Positions 56,208-63,199 of a stretch of DNA of 64,000 nucleotides are shown here, in pieces (position 1 is the first letter of the stretch; each line of letters begins with the position of its first letter). The translations under genes and the position numbers were made by a program. The stretch covers positions 520,875 to 584,874 of the forward strand of contig DHAE01000007.1 of assembly GCA_002397315.1 (NCBI GenBank), given 5' to 3'. This stretch comes from Comamonadaceae bacterium UBA4962 (GTDB lineage Bacteria > Pseudomonadota > Gammaproteobacteria > Burkholderiales > Burkholderiaceae_C). The notes beneath the pieces were generated by a model. It was not told the origin of the DNA. It made no database searches and saw only the letters and a list, made by a program, of their open reading frames with translations.

Positions 56208-57191
56208 ATGCCCATTCATCGCCGCGCCCTGCTGTCCGCAGGCGCCCTGGCCCTCGCGTGCGCTTCCGCCGGTGCCCAGACCCCGCCGCCCGCCAGTGCC
56301 TGGCCCGTCAAGCCGCTGCGCCTCGTGGTGCCCTACCCGCCCGGCGGCAGCTCCGACATCATCGCCCGGGCCATCAGCCAGCCGCTGTCCGAAGCGCTCA
56401 AGCAGCCGGTGGTGGTGGAGAACAAGCCCGGCGCCAACGGCAACCTGGGCGCCGACTTCGTGGCCAAGGCCGCGCCGGACGGCTACACCCTGCTGCTGTG
56501 CGACGTGGGCGCGCTGGCGATCAGCCCCTCCGTCTACACGAAGCTGCCCTTCGATCCCTCGAAGGACCTGCGCGGCACCACCATGCTGGCCTACTCGCCC
56601 CACATGCTGGTAGTGCATCCCTCGGTGCCCGCCAACAACCTGAAGGAGTTGATCGCGCTCTCGCGCACGGCCGACCTCAACTTCGCCGTGACGGCCACGG
56701 GCAGCGCGCCCCATCTGGCCGGCGTGGCGCTCGCCGCCGCCAGCGGCGCGCGCTGGCAGTACGTGCCCTACAAGGGCGGCGTGACCGCCATCCAGGACAC
56801 CATGGCCGGCCAGACGCAGGTGCTGATGAACGGCATGCTGGCCACCCTGCCCCACGTGCAGAGCGGCAAGCTCAAGGTGCTGGGCCTCTCCAAGGGCACG
56901 CGCATGCCGCTGCTGCCCAACGTGCCCACCATCGCCGAGCAGGGCGTGCCCGGCTTCGAATCCGGCACCTGGCAGGGGGTGCTGGTGCCGCGCGGCACGC
57001 CGGACGCCGTCGTCCAGCGCATCAACAGCGCCTTCATCTCCGTCATCCGCACCCCCGAGATCCGCTCGCGCCTGACCGGCCAGGGCGCCGAAGTGGTCAC
57101 GATGACGCCGGCCGAACAGGACCGGTTCTTCGAGAAGGAACGCGCCCGCTGGGCCGGCGTGGTGTCCGCCGCGCAGATCCGCCTCGACTGA
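56208..57191 (+). CDS. Bug/TctC-family periplasmic solute-binding protein
   Basis: This 327-residue protein has a signal peptide (MPIHRRALLSAGALALACAS, ending near AGAQT). The Bug domain has LRLVVPYPPGGSSDIIARAI, VVVENKPGANGNLGADFVA, AAPDGYTLLLCD, and YVPYKGGVTAIQDTMAGQTQVL. It lies between the GntR regulator and kdgD. No TctA/TctB membrane genes are present. It may deliver a substrate to a transporter elsewhere or modulate a sensor. AGGAGACAGA lies before the ATG. Confidence 0.9.
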   Translation: MPIHRRALLSAGALALACASAGAQTPPPASAWPVKPLRLVVPYPPGGSSDIIARAISQPLSEALKQPVVVENKPGANGNLGADFVAKAAPDGYTLLLCDVGALAISPSVYTKLPFDPSKDLRGTTMLAYSPHMLVVHPSVPANNLKELIALSRTADLNFAVTATGSAPHLAGVALAAASGARWQYVPYKGGVTAIQDTMAGQTQVLMNGMLATLPHVQSGKLKVLGLSKGTRMPLLPNVPTIAEQGVPGFESGTWQGVLVPRGTPDAVVQRINSAFISVIRTPEIRSRLTGQGAEVVTMTPAEQDRFFEKERARWAGVVSAAQIRLD

Positions 57192-57202
57192 TGTCCCTTC
57201 CG

Positions 57203-57227
57203 GGCCGGCCCTCACGAGGGGCGGGCC
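57203..57227 (+). terminator. Possible attenuator hairpin between Bug gene and kdgD
   Basis: GGCCGGCCCTC and GAGGGGCGGGCC form an imperfect GC-rich stem just after the Bug stop codon, followed by a pyrimidine stretch with short T-runs. It probably gives partial termination, so the binding protein would exceed KdgD. Confidence 0.5.
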
Positions 57228-57284
57228 TTCTTTCTTCCCTTCTTGTTTCTTTCACCTCCCCTTCCCCACTTTTCGGGCTTCCCC

Positions 57285-58196
57285 ATGCAACCCCAAGAAC
57301 TCAAGACCATCATGGGCTCCGGCCTGCTGTCCTTCCCGCTGACCGACTTCGACAGTGAAGGCAATTTCAACGCCCGAGGCTACGCCGAGCGCCTCGAATG
57401 GCTCGCGCCCTACGGCGCCAGCGCCCTCTTCGCGGCCGGCGGCACAGGCGAGTTCTTCTCGCTCACCGCGGAGGAATACCCCGCCATCATCGAGACCGCC
57501 GTGCAGACCTGCCGCGGCAAGGTGCCGATCATCGCGGGAGCCGGCGGCCCCACGCGCTTCGCGATCCAGTGCGCCCAGGCCGCCGAAAAGGCCGGCGCGC
57601 ACGGCATCCTGCTGCTGCCGCACTACCTCACCGAAGCCGGCCAGGAAGGCCTCGCAGCGCACGTCGAGGCCGTCTGCAAGAGCGTCAAGTTCGGCGTCAT
57701 CGTCTACAACCGCGGCCAGAGCCGCTTCGCGCCCGAGACGCTCGCGCGCCTGGCCGAGCGCAACGCCAACCTCGTGGGCTTCAAGGACGGCGTGGGCGAC
57801 ATCGAGCTGATGAACTCCATCCACATGAAGATGGGCGACCGCTTCGCCTACCTGGGCGGCCTGCCCACGGCCGAGGTGTACGCAGCGGCCTACAAGGCGA
57901 TGGGCACGCCCGTGTACTCGTCGGCGGTGTTCAACTTCATTCCGAAGACCGCGATGGACTTCTACCAGGCGGTGGCGAACGACGACCAGGCCACGCAACA
58001 CCGCCTGCTGCGCGAATTCTTCATGCCCTACCTCGAGCTGCGCAACCGCATGCCGGGCTATGCGGTGAGCATCGTGAAGGCCGGCGCGAAGATCGTCGGC
58101 CACGACGCGGGCCCCGTGCGCGCGCCGCTGACCGACCTCAAGGCCGACGAGATGGCCGCGCTCAAGGCGCTCATCGACAAGCTCGGGCCGCAGTGA
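57285..58196 (+). CDS. kdgD: 5-dehydro-4-deoxyglucarate dehydratase
   Basis: KdgD dehydrates and decarboxylates 5-dehydro-4-deoxyglucarate, the GarD product, to 2-oxoglutarate semialdehyde. This 303-residue protein of the DapA/NAL superfamily has GTGEFFSLTAEEYPAII, the Tyr in VIVYNRGQSRF, the Schiff-base Lys in LVGFKDGVGDIEL, and YLGGLPTAEVYAAAYKAMG. The start MQPQELKTIMGSGL at 57285 is the family start. It works with udh, the lactonase and garD on the divergent strand. Confidence 0.95.
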   Translation: MQPQELKTIMGSGLLSFPLTDFDSEGNFNARGYAERLEWLAPYGASALFAAGGTGEFFSLTAEEYPAIIETAVQTCRGKVPIIAGAGGPTRFAIQCAQAAEKAGAHGILLLPHYLTEAGQEGLAAHVEAVCKSVKFGVIVYNRGQSRFAPETLARLAERNANLVGFKDGVGDIELMNSIHMKMGDRFAYLGGLPTAEVYAAAYKAMGTPVYSSAVFNFIPKTAMDFYQAVANDDQATQHRLLREFFMPYLELRNRMPGYAVSIVKAGAKIVGHDAGPVRAPLTDLKADEMAALKALIDKLGPQ

Positions 58197-58332
58197 CGGC
58201 ACGGCCGGACGGGAAGTGAAAACGAACGATTCCGGGAAACCCGGGAAAGTGCAGATCAAGGTGCTGGGCGTCTGGCAGAAACGCGGCAACGACTGGAAAC
58301 TGCTCGCGCGCCAGGCCGTCCGCCCTGCGTGA
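58195..58332 (+). pseudogene. Remnant of a DUF4440/SnoaL-like protein (C-terminus only)
   Basis: Directly after kdgD, in a different frame, about 45 codons read as a clean protein end: GREVKTNDSGKPGKVQIKVL, then GVWQKRGNDWKLLARQAVRP and a TGA at 58330-58332. The VLGVWxKRGxxWKLLARQ pattern is the last two strands of DUF4440/SnoaL-like (NTF2-fold) proteins. Nothing of the first 80 or so residues is present; kdgD occupies that space. It is best read as the surviving tail of a gene lost when kdgD was placed here. Confidence 0.6.
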
Positions 58333-58500
58333 GGGCCGGCGGCCCTCCGGGCGAACGTGCCAGCGTCCGTCCGGAGGCAGCCCCGCCGATTGCCGCAGGT
58401 TTCCTCGTGCGCTCCCGGTTGCACGCGACGCTCCCAGGGGCATCGGGCAGCGATATGATCGCAGGGCCCTCCCCCCCGTGCCAGAAGCCCATAAGACAGT

Positions 58501-58854
58501 ATGAAGAGTTTGCAGACGCTGCTTGCCGAGCAGGCAGCCTTGGACGCGGCCATCGCCCGCGAGAAGAAACAGGCCGCCACCCAGGCGCTGGCCCAGATCC
58601 AGGCCTTGATCAATGAGTTCGGCTTCACGGCCCAGCAGGTGTTTCCGTGGCAGCCCGTGAAAAAGCACGTGCCCGCGAAGTACCTGGATCCGAAGAGCGG
58701 CGCGACCTGGACGGGCCGGGGCAAGCCGCCCGCCTGGATCGCCGGGAAGGACCGCGACCAGTTCCTGATCGAAAAGACGGTGTCGCAGCCGTCCCACCAG
58801 GGCCCGTTCCTCGCGGAAATGGCCGCAGCCGCAGCCCGGCGCGAAGGCCGCTGA
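58501..58854 (+). CDS. H-NS-family nucleoid protein
   Basis: This 117-residue DNA-binding protein has an N-terminal coiled coil for oligomerisation (LLAEQAALDAAIAREKKQA, residues 6-40). Its C-terminal H-NS domain has KYLDPKSGATWTGRGKPPAW (residues 60-79), in which TGRGKPP matches the AT-hook-like TWTGxGRxP loop. It probably silences AT-rich DNA. TATGAT at 58454-58459 may be its -10. It stands alone downstream of the degraded DUF4440 tail. Confidence 0.92.
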   Translation: MKSLQTLLAEQAALDAAIAREKKQAATQALAQIQALINEFGFTAQQVFPWQPVKKHVPAKYLDPKSGATWTGRGKPPAWIAGKDRDQFLIEKTVSQPSHQGPFLAEMAAAAARREGR

Positions 58855-59068
58855 ACCTCCACGGCCCCGCGAACGGGGCTGCGCCAGCGGCGCCTGCCGG
58901 TCCGCAGGTCTGTTGACGCTCCGCGGCCATCCGTAGCAGAACTCGCATGCTGGCGCAACGCATGGGCTGGCATGCAATGCATGTCGCGTCGCTTTTTTTC
59001 CGGCGGGCCCATGAGACCGGTTTTGGTGCAATGCTCTGCATCCCTTCAGCAAAGGACATGAGAGCACG

Positions 59069-59647
59069 ATGCACAAACGCCACTTCCTGACCCATCTCGG
59101 TCTTGCGGGCATGCTGCCCGCGGGCGCCGCCCTGGCGCACTCCTCGGCCACACCCCAGCCCACGCTGCTCACCGTCGCGGGAGCCATCGAACGTCCCAAT
59201 CGCGGAGCGCTGAACCCGGTGTCGGACCTGCTGGCGGCCAAGCAGGGCGTGCAATTCCACCAGGCCCGCACATTCGACGCCCACGCGCTGCAGCAGTTGC
59301 GTTCCGTCTCGATCTCGCCCACGGTGGAGTACGACGAACGCCGCCATACCCTGGAAGGCCCGCTGATCACCGACGTGCTCGCGGCGGCGGGCCTGGCGCC
59401 CCGCCGGAACACCACCCTCGTGCTGCGCGCGGTGGACGGGTACAACGCCACGCTCACCGTGTCCGACGCCGCGCGCTACGGCATGATCGTCGCGCTGCGC
59501 ATGGACGGCGCTCCCCTGTCCATCGGCGGCCTCGGGCCGCAGTGGGCGGTCTACGACGCGGACCGCATTCCGGAGTTCAAGGACAAGCCCGTGAAGGAGC
59601 GCTTCACGTTGTCGCCCTGGGGGCTGTACCTGATCGAGGTGAAGTAG
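59069..59647 (+). CDS. Exported SUOX-fold (Oxidored_molyb-like) protein without cysteine
   Basis: This 192-residue protein has a signal peptide (MHKRHFLTHLGLAGMLPAGA, cleavage near ALAHS). A domain resembling the molybdopterin-binding fold of sulfite oxidase/YedY follows: LEGPLITDVLAAAGL, TLVLRAVDGYNATLTVSD, IVALRMDGAPLSIGGLGPQW, and YDADRIPEF. In true molybdoenzymes a Cys ligates Mo. This protein contains no Cys at all, so it probably is not a redox enzyme; a binding or sensory role is possible. It lies downstream of the H-NS-like gene, both alone. Confidence 0.75.
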   Translation: MHKRHFLTHLGLAGMLPAGAALAHSSATPQPTLLTVAGAIERPNRGALNPVSDLLAAKQGVQFHQARTFDAHALQQLRSVSISPTVEYDERRHTLEGPLITDVLAAAGLAPRRNTTLVLRAVDGYNATLTVSDAARYGMIVALRMDGAPLSIGGLGPQWAVYDADRIPEFKDKPVKERFTLSPWGLYLIEVK

Positions 59648-60011
59648 CCATCCCAGTGGGCCAGCCATCGGGTCTGCATGGCCGCCCACCTGCCATTTCG
59701 ACGACGATCTGCTGCGCCCCGTAGCCGTCCGGTTCTAACTGCACGATGTCTTCCCGTATGCATCCAATGTTCCGAGGTGCCGCCTGCACCATTTCGCGGC
59801 GCATGCAGGTAGTAGCTGCATCTGTTCCCAGAGAGGCTGCAGGGGTGCCGTCATACCAGGTGGACTCCGAAGGCCGTTCTTGCGGTTCCGATGGTGGACT
59901 CGGTCGGGCCTGAAAGCGCGCTGCAGGGCGCTCGGAAACGAAAAAGCCCCTGACCTCCAAAGAAGGCCAAGGGCTCGATTGCGAGGCGTCAGGCGACGCC
60001 GCGCGACAACC
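59648..60011. other. Gap between SUOX-like gene and icd
   Basis: About 360 bp. The right end holds the icd terminator. The rest has no convincing gene. A 118-codon minus-strand frame (59604-59960) overlaps the SUOX-like gene end and the terminator and shows no domain I recognise. Confidence 0.5.
59941..59976 (-). terminator. Terminator of icd
   Basis: On the minus strand AGCCCTTG and CAGGGGCT (59968-59975 and 59945-59952) pair with one wobble around a 15-nt loop and are followed by TTTTT. It lies 37 bp after the icd stop. Confidence 0.7.
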
Positions 60012-61271
60012 TTACATGTTGTCGATCATCACCTGGCCGAAACCCGAGCAGCTCACCTGCGTCGCGCCTTCCATCAGGCGGGCGAAGTCGTACGTCACCT
60101 TCTTGCTCAGGATGGACTTTTCCATCGAGCGGATGATGATGTCGGCGGCTTCGGTCCAGCCCATGTGGCGCAGCATCATTTCGGCGGAGAGGATTTCGGA
60201 ACCGGGGTTCACGTAGTCCTTGCCGGCGTACTTCGGTGCCGTGCCATGCGTGGCTTCGAACATGGCGACGGAGTCGGACAGGTTGGCGCCGGGGGCGATG
60301 CCGATGCCACCCACCTGGGCCGCCAGCGCGTCGGAGACGTAGTCGCCGTTCAGGTTCAGCGTGGCGATCACGCTGTACTCGGCGGGGCGCAGCAGGATCT
60401 GCTGCAGGAACGCGTCCGCGATGCTGTCCTTGACCGTGATTTCCTTGCCGGTCTTGGGGTTCTTGAACTTCATCCACGGGCCGCCGTCGATGAGCTCGGC
60501 GCCGAATTCCTTGGCGGCCAGGTCGTAGGCCCAGTCACGGAAGCCGCCTTCCGTGAACTTCATGATGTTGCCCTTGTGCACGATGGTCACGCTGGGCTTG
60601 TCGTTGTCGATCGCGTACTGGATCGCCTTGCGCACCAGGCGCTGCGTGCCTTCGCGCGACACGGGCTTCACACCGATGCCGGAGGTTTCGGGGAAGCGGA
60701 TCTTCTTGACGCCGAACTCTTCCTGCAGGATCTTGATGAGCTTCTTGGCCTTCTCGGATTCGGCTTCGAACTCGATGCCGGCGTAGATGTCTTCCGAGTT
60801 CTCGCGGAAGATCACCATGTGGGTCTTCTCGGGTTCCTTCACGGGCGAGGGCACGCCCTTGAAATACTGGATGGGGCGCAGGCAGACGTAGAGGTCGAGC
60901 TCCTGGCGCAGCGCCACGTTCAGCGAGCGGATGCCGCCGCCCACGGGGGTCGTCAGCGGGCCCTTGATGGAGACCACGTAGTCGCGCACGGCGTGCAGGG
61001 TTTCTTCCGGCAGCCAGACGTCGGGGCCGTACACCTTGGTGGACTTCTCACCGGCGTACACCTCCATCCAGTGGATCTTGCGCTTGCCGCCGTAGGCCTT
61101 GGCCACGGCCGCGTCCACCACCTTCAGCATCACGGGCGTAATGTCGAGGCCAGTACCGTCACCCTCGATATAGGGAATGATGGGCTGATCCGGCACGTTC
61201 AGGGACATGTCGGCATTGACGGTGATCTTCTGGCCTTCGGCAGGGACCTTGATGTGCTGGTAACTGGTCAT
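60012..61271 (-). CDS. icd: NADP-dependent isocitrate dehydrogenase
   Basis: This TCA cycle enzyme converts isocitrate to 2-oxoglutarate and makes NADPH. The 419-residue protein matches the E. coli type: IPYIEGDGTGLDITPVM, FRENSEDIYAGIEFEAES (the Ser is the AceK phosphorylation site), TIVHKGNIMKFTEGGFRDWAY, LNLNGDYVSDALAAQVGGIG, and ATHGTAPKYAGKDYVNPGS with NADP-specific Lys/Tyr. The start MTSYQHIKVPAEG is at 61271. It is monocistronic with its own promoter and terminator. Confidence 0.98.
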   Translation of the reverse strand: MTSYQHIKVPAEGQKITVNADMSLNVPDQPIIPYIEGDGTGLDITPVMLKVVDAAVAKAYGGKRKIHWMEVYAGEKSTKVYGPDVWLPEETLHAVRDYVVSIKGPLTTPVGGGIRSLNVALRQELDLYVCLRPIQYFKGVPSPVKEPEKTHMVIFRENSEDIYAGIEFEAESEKAKKLIKILQEEFGVKKIRFPETSGIGVKPVSREGTQRLVRKAIQYAIDNDKPSVTIVHKGNIMKFTEGGFRDWAYDLAAKEFGAELIDGGPWMKFKNPKTGKEITVKDSIADAFLQQILLRPAEYSVIATLNLNGDYVSDALAAQVGGIGIAPGANLSDSVAMFEATHGTAPKYAGKDYVNPGSEILSAEMMLRHMGWTEAADIIIRSMEKSILSKKVTYDFARLMEGATQVSCSGFGQVMIDNM

Positions 61272-61361
61272 GGAACGGGTATCTCCGGTGGAATGGCGCC
61301 AGGGGCTGCGCCCGGGCAAGGCGGACTGTGCACGAAAGGCACAAAACGCAATGATTCTAGC

Positions 61362-61390
61362 GATAAAAATTTGTAGGTCCCGTCTGTCAA
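61362..61390 (-). promoter_or_regulatory. Putative icd promoter
   Basis: A consensus -35 TTGACA (minus strand, 61385-61390) is followed after 17 bp by TTTATC (61362-61367) as a weak -10. It lies about 90 bp before the icd ATG. Confidence 0.6.
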
Positions 61391-61480
61391 CGCCCCGCGC
61401 TGCGGTATCGTTGTGTGAGGGCTTCGCGGGCCTACGCGGGGCCCGCCAACCCATCCGAAACTTTCCAAGGAAACGGCAAT

Positions 61481-61699
61481 ATGAAAAAACTCCTCGCTGT
61501 CCTGATCGCCGGTCTGTTCACCGCTGGTGCCTTCGCCCAGGCACCTGCCCAGGCTCCGGCCGCCCCGTCCGCCCCCATGGCAGCCGACAGCTACACGCCG
61601 GCTCCCACGGCCAAGGCACATGCCAAGAAGGCCCACAAGAACACCAAGCACAAGGTCGCCCACAAGAAGACCCGGAAGCACTCCAAGGCCGCTGCCTGA
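61481..61699 (+). CDS. Small exported Lys/His/Ala-rich protein
   Basis: This 72-residue protein begins with a strong signal peptide (MKKLLAVLIAGLFTAGAFA, cleavage before QAPAQ). The mature part has an Ala/Pro-rich linker and a very basic tail (AKAHAKKAHKNTKHK, KKTRKHSK) with Lys and His in imperfect repeats. It resembles the acid-shock-type small basic periplasmic proteins seen in many proteobacteria; function is unknown. AAGGA lies about 11 nt before the ATG. A terminator follows, so it is a single-gene unit. Confidence 0.8.
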   Translation: MKKLLAVLIAGLFTAGAFAQAPAQAPAAPSAPMAADSYTPAPTAKAHAKKAHKNTKHKVAHKKTRKHSKAAA

Positions 61700-61758
61700 A
61701 GCGAGCCCCGTGCCGACGGGAATCCAGCCCTTCACGGGCCGGGTTCCCTAGCCTCCCG

Positions 61759-61786
61759 AAGCCCGCTTTACGCGGGCTTTGCTTTT
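61759..61786 (+). terminator. Terminator after the small basic exported protein
   Basis: AAGCCCGC and GCGGGCTT form an 8-bp stem with a 5-nt loop, followed by TGCTTTT. Confidence 0.75.
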
Positions 61787-61864
61787 GGCTGGTAGGCTTT
61801 TCGCCGAACGGCCGCTCCGGACGACGCACCCGGGCCGGGCCGGAGCTTCCCCTCTTCCCTTTCG

Positions 61865-62380
61865 ATGGATGACCTTCGCACCATGACCCTCGACCTCCCG
61901 AGCCGGCTGCGCCGCAGCTCCCGCCACGTCCGCCGCCTCGCGGCCGCAGCCGCCGTCGCCGCGGCCTGTGTCGGCACCGCGCAGGCCCAGCAGGGCCCGC
62001 AGCTCGATCTGCAGCGCGTGGACCTGGCCGCGGGCATGCACCGCATCGACGCCCAGCTGGCCCTGACGCCGCAGCAGCGCGAGATCGGCCTGATGCATCG
62101 CCAGGACATGCCGTCCAACGAGGGCATGCTGTTCGTGTTCTCGGTGCCCGCCGTCCAGTGCTTCTGGATGAAGAACACCCTGCTGCCGCTCACGGCGGCC
62201 TTCGTGGCGGATGACGGCACCATCGTGAACCTCGCGGACATGAAGCCGCAGACGCTCGACTCCCACTGTTCCGACAAGCCCGTGCGCTTCGTGCTGGAGA
62301 TGAACCAGGGCTGGTTCGCCAAGCGCGGAATCAAGGCGGGGGCGAAGCTCTCGGGCGCACCGTTCGCCAAGCAGCGCTGA
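61865..62380 (+). CDS. DUF192 family exported protein
   Basis: This 171-residue protein has a signal region with an Arg-rich N part (RLRRSSRHVRRLAAAAAVAA) ending near AQAQQ. A DUF192 domain of about 115 residues follows: LALTPQQREIGLMHRQDMPSN-like (in part), GMLFVFSVPAVQCFWMKNTL, DMKPQTLDSHCSDKPVRFVL, GWFAKRGIKAGAKL. The small beta-barrel family is common in bacteria and its function is unsettled. The real start could be ATG 61883 (MTLDLPSRL). It shares a terminator with convergent sodB. Confidence 0.85.
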   Translation: MDDLRTMTLDLPSRLRRSSRHVRRLAAAAAVAAACVGTAQAQQGPQLDLQRVDLAAGMHRIDAQLALTPQQREIGLMHRQDMPSNEGMLFVFSVPAVQCFWMKNTLLPLTAAFVADDGTIVNLADMKPQTLDSHCSDKPVRFVLEMNQGWFAKRGIKAGAKLSGAPFAKQR

Positions 62381-62414
62381 CCACGGGCGCGACTCCTTCC
62401 TCTCCCCCCATGAG

Positions 62415-62442
62415 AAACGGCCCCGAGGGGCCGTTTTTTTTT
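62415..62442. terminator. Terminator between DUF192 gene and sodB
   Basis: AAACGGCCCC and GGGGCCGTTT form a strong stem with a tiny loop, followed by nine T residues on the plus strand (62434-62442). AAA on the other side lets it also serve sodB from the opposite direction. Confidence 0.85.
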
Positions 62443-62460
62443 ACGCTTGCGACGGCCGCA

Positions 62461-63045
62461 TCAGCCGGCGAAGTTGCTTTCCGCGAACTTCCAGTTCACC
62501 AGCTTGTCGAGGAAGGTCTCGACGAACTTCGGACGCAGGTTGCGGTAGTCGATGTAGTAGGCGTGCTCCCAGACGTCCACCGTCAGCAGGGCCTTGTCGG
62601 CCGTGGTGAGCGGGGTGCCGGCGGCGCCGGTGTTCACGATGTCGACGCTGCCGTCGGCCTTCTTCACCAGCCAGGTCCAGCCGGAGCCGAAGTTGCCCAC
62701 GGCGCTCTTCACGAACGCTTCCTTGAAGGCGGCGTAGCTGCCCCACTTGGCGTTGATGGCCTCGGCCAGCGCGCCCGAAGGCTCGCCGCCGCCGTTGGGG
62801 GCCATGCAGTTCCAGAAGAAGGTGTGGTTCCAGATCTGGGCCGCATTGTTGTAGATGCCGCCGCTGGACTTCTTGATGATCTCCTCGAGGGGCATGTTCT
62901 CGAATTCGGTGCCCTTCTGGAGGTTGTTGAGGTTCACCACGTAGGCGTTGTGGTGCTTGCCGTGGTGGTACTCCAGGGTTTCCTGGCTGTAGTGGGGAGC
63001 CAGGGAGTCGATGGGGTAAGGCAGCGGTGGCAGGGTGTGTTCCAT
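62461..63045 (-). CDS. sodB: Fe/Mn superoxide dismutase
   Basis: This 194-residue cytosolic enzyme has the metal ligands in order: His27 in LEYHHGKHHNAYV, His74 in NAAQIWNHTFFWNCM, and the DVWEHAYYIDYRN motif with Asp and His. The FFWNCMAPNGGG sequence is typical of iron-type SodB. The start MEHTLPPLPYP at 63045 is the family start, with GAAGGAA upstream. It is next to xseA, a frequent arrangement in related genomes. Confidence 0.96.
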   Translation of the reverse strand: MEHTLPPLPYPIDSLAPHYSQETLEYHHGKHHNAYVVNLNNLQKGTEFENMPLEEIIKKSSGGIYNNAAQIWNHTFFWNCMAPNGGGEPSGALAEAINAKWGSYAAFKEAFVKSAVGNFGSGWTWLVKKADGSVDIVNTGAAGTPLTTADKALLTVDVWEHAYYIDYRNLRPKFVETFLDKLVNWKFAESNFAG

Positions 63046-63199
63046 GACGTTCCTTCGTGGGTGGTTGGTAATTCTTCGATGCGGCGCCGCGCGGTGGCAG
63101 AGCGACGCAACAGGCCGGCATTGTAGGAAGTTAATGGACGGCCGCGCTGTAGGCGACGGTCCAGACCGTTCTTCCAAGCGCCCCCTCCAGGGGGCGTGT

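Noticed and set aside
59604..59960. 118-codon minus-strand open frame between the SUOX-like gene and icd
   Set aside because: Overlaps the coding end of the SUOX-like gene and the icd terminator; no recognisable domain, though a decayed gene cannot be excluded.
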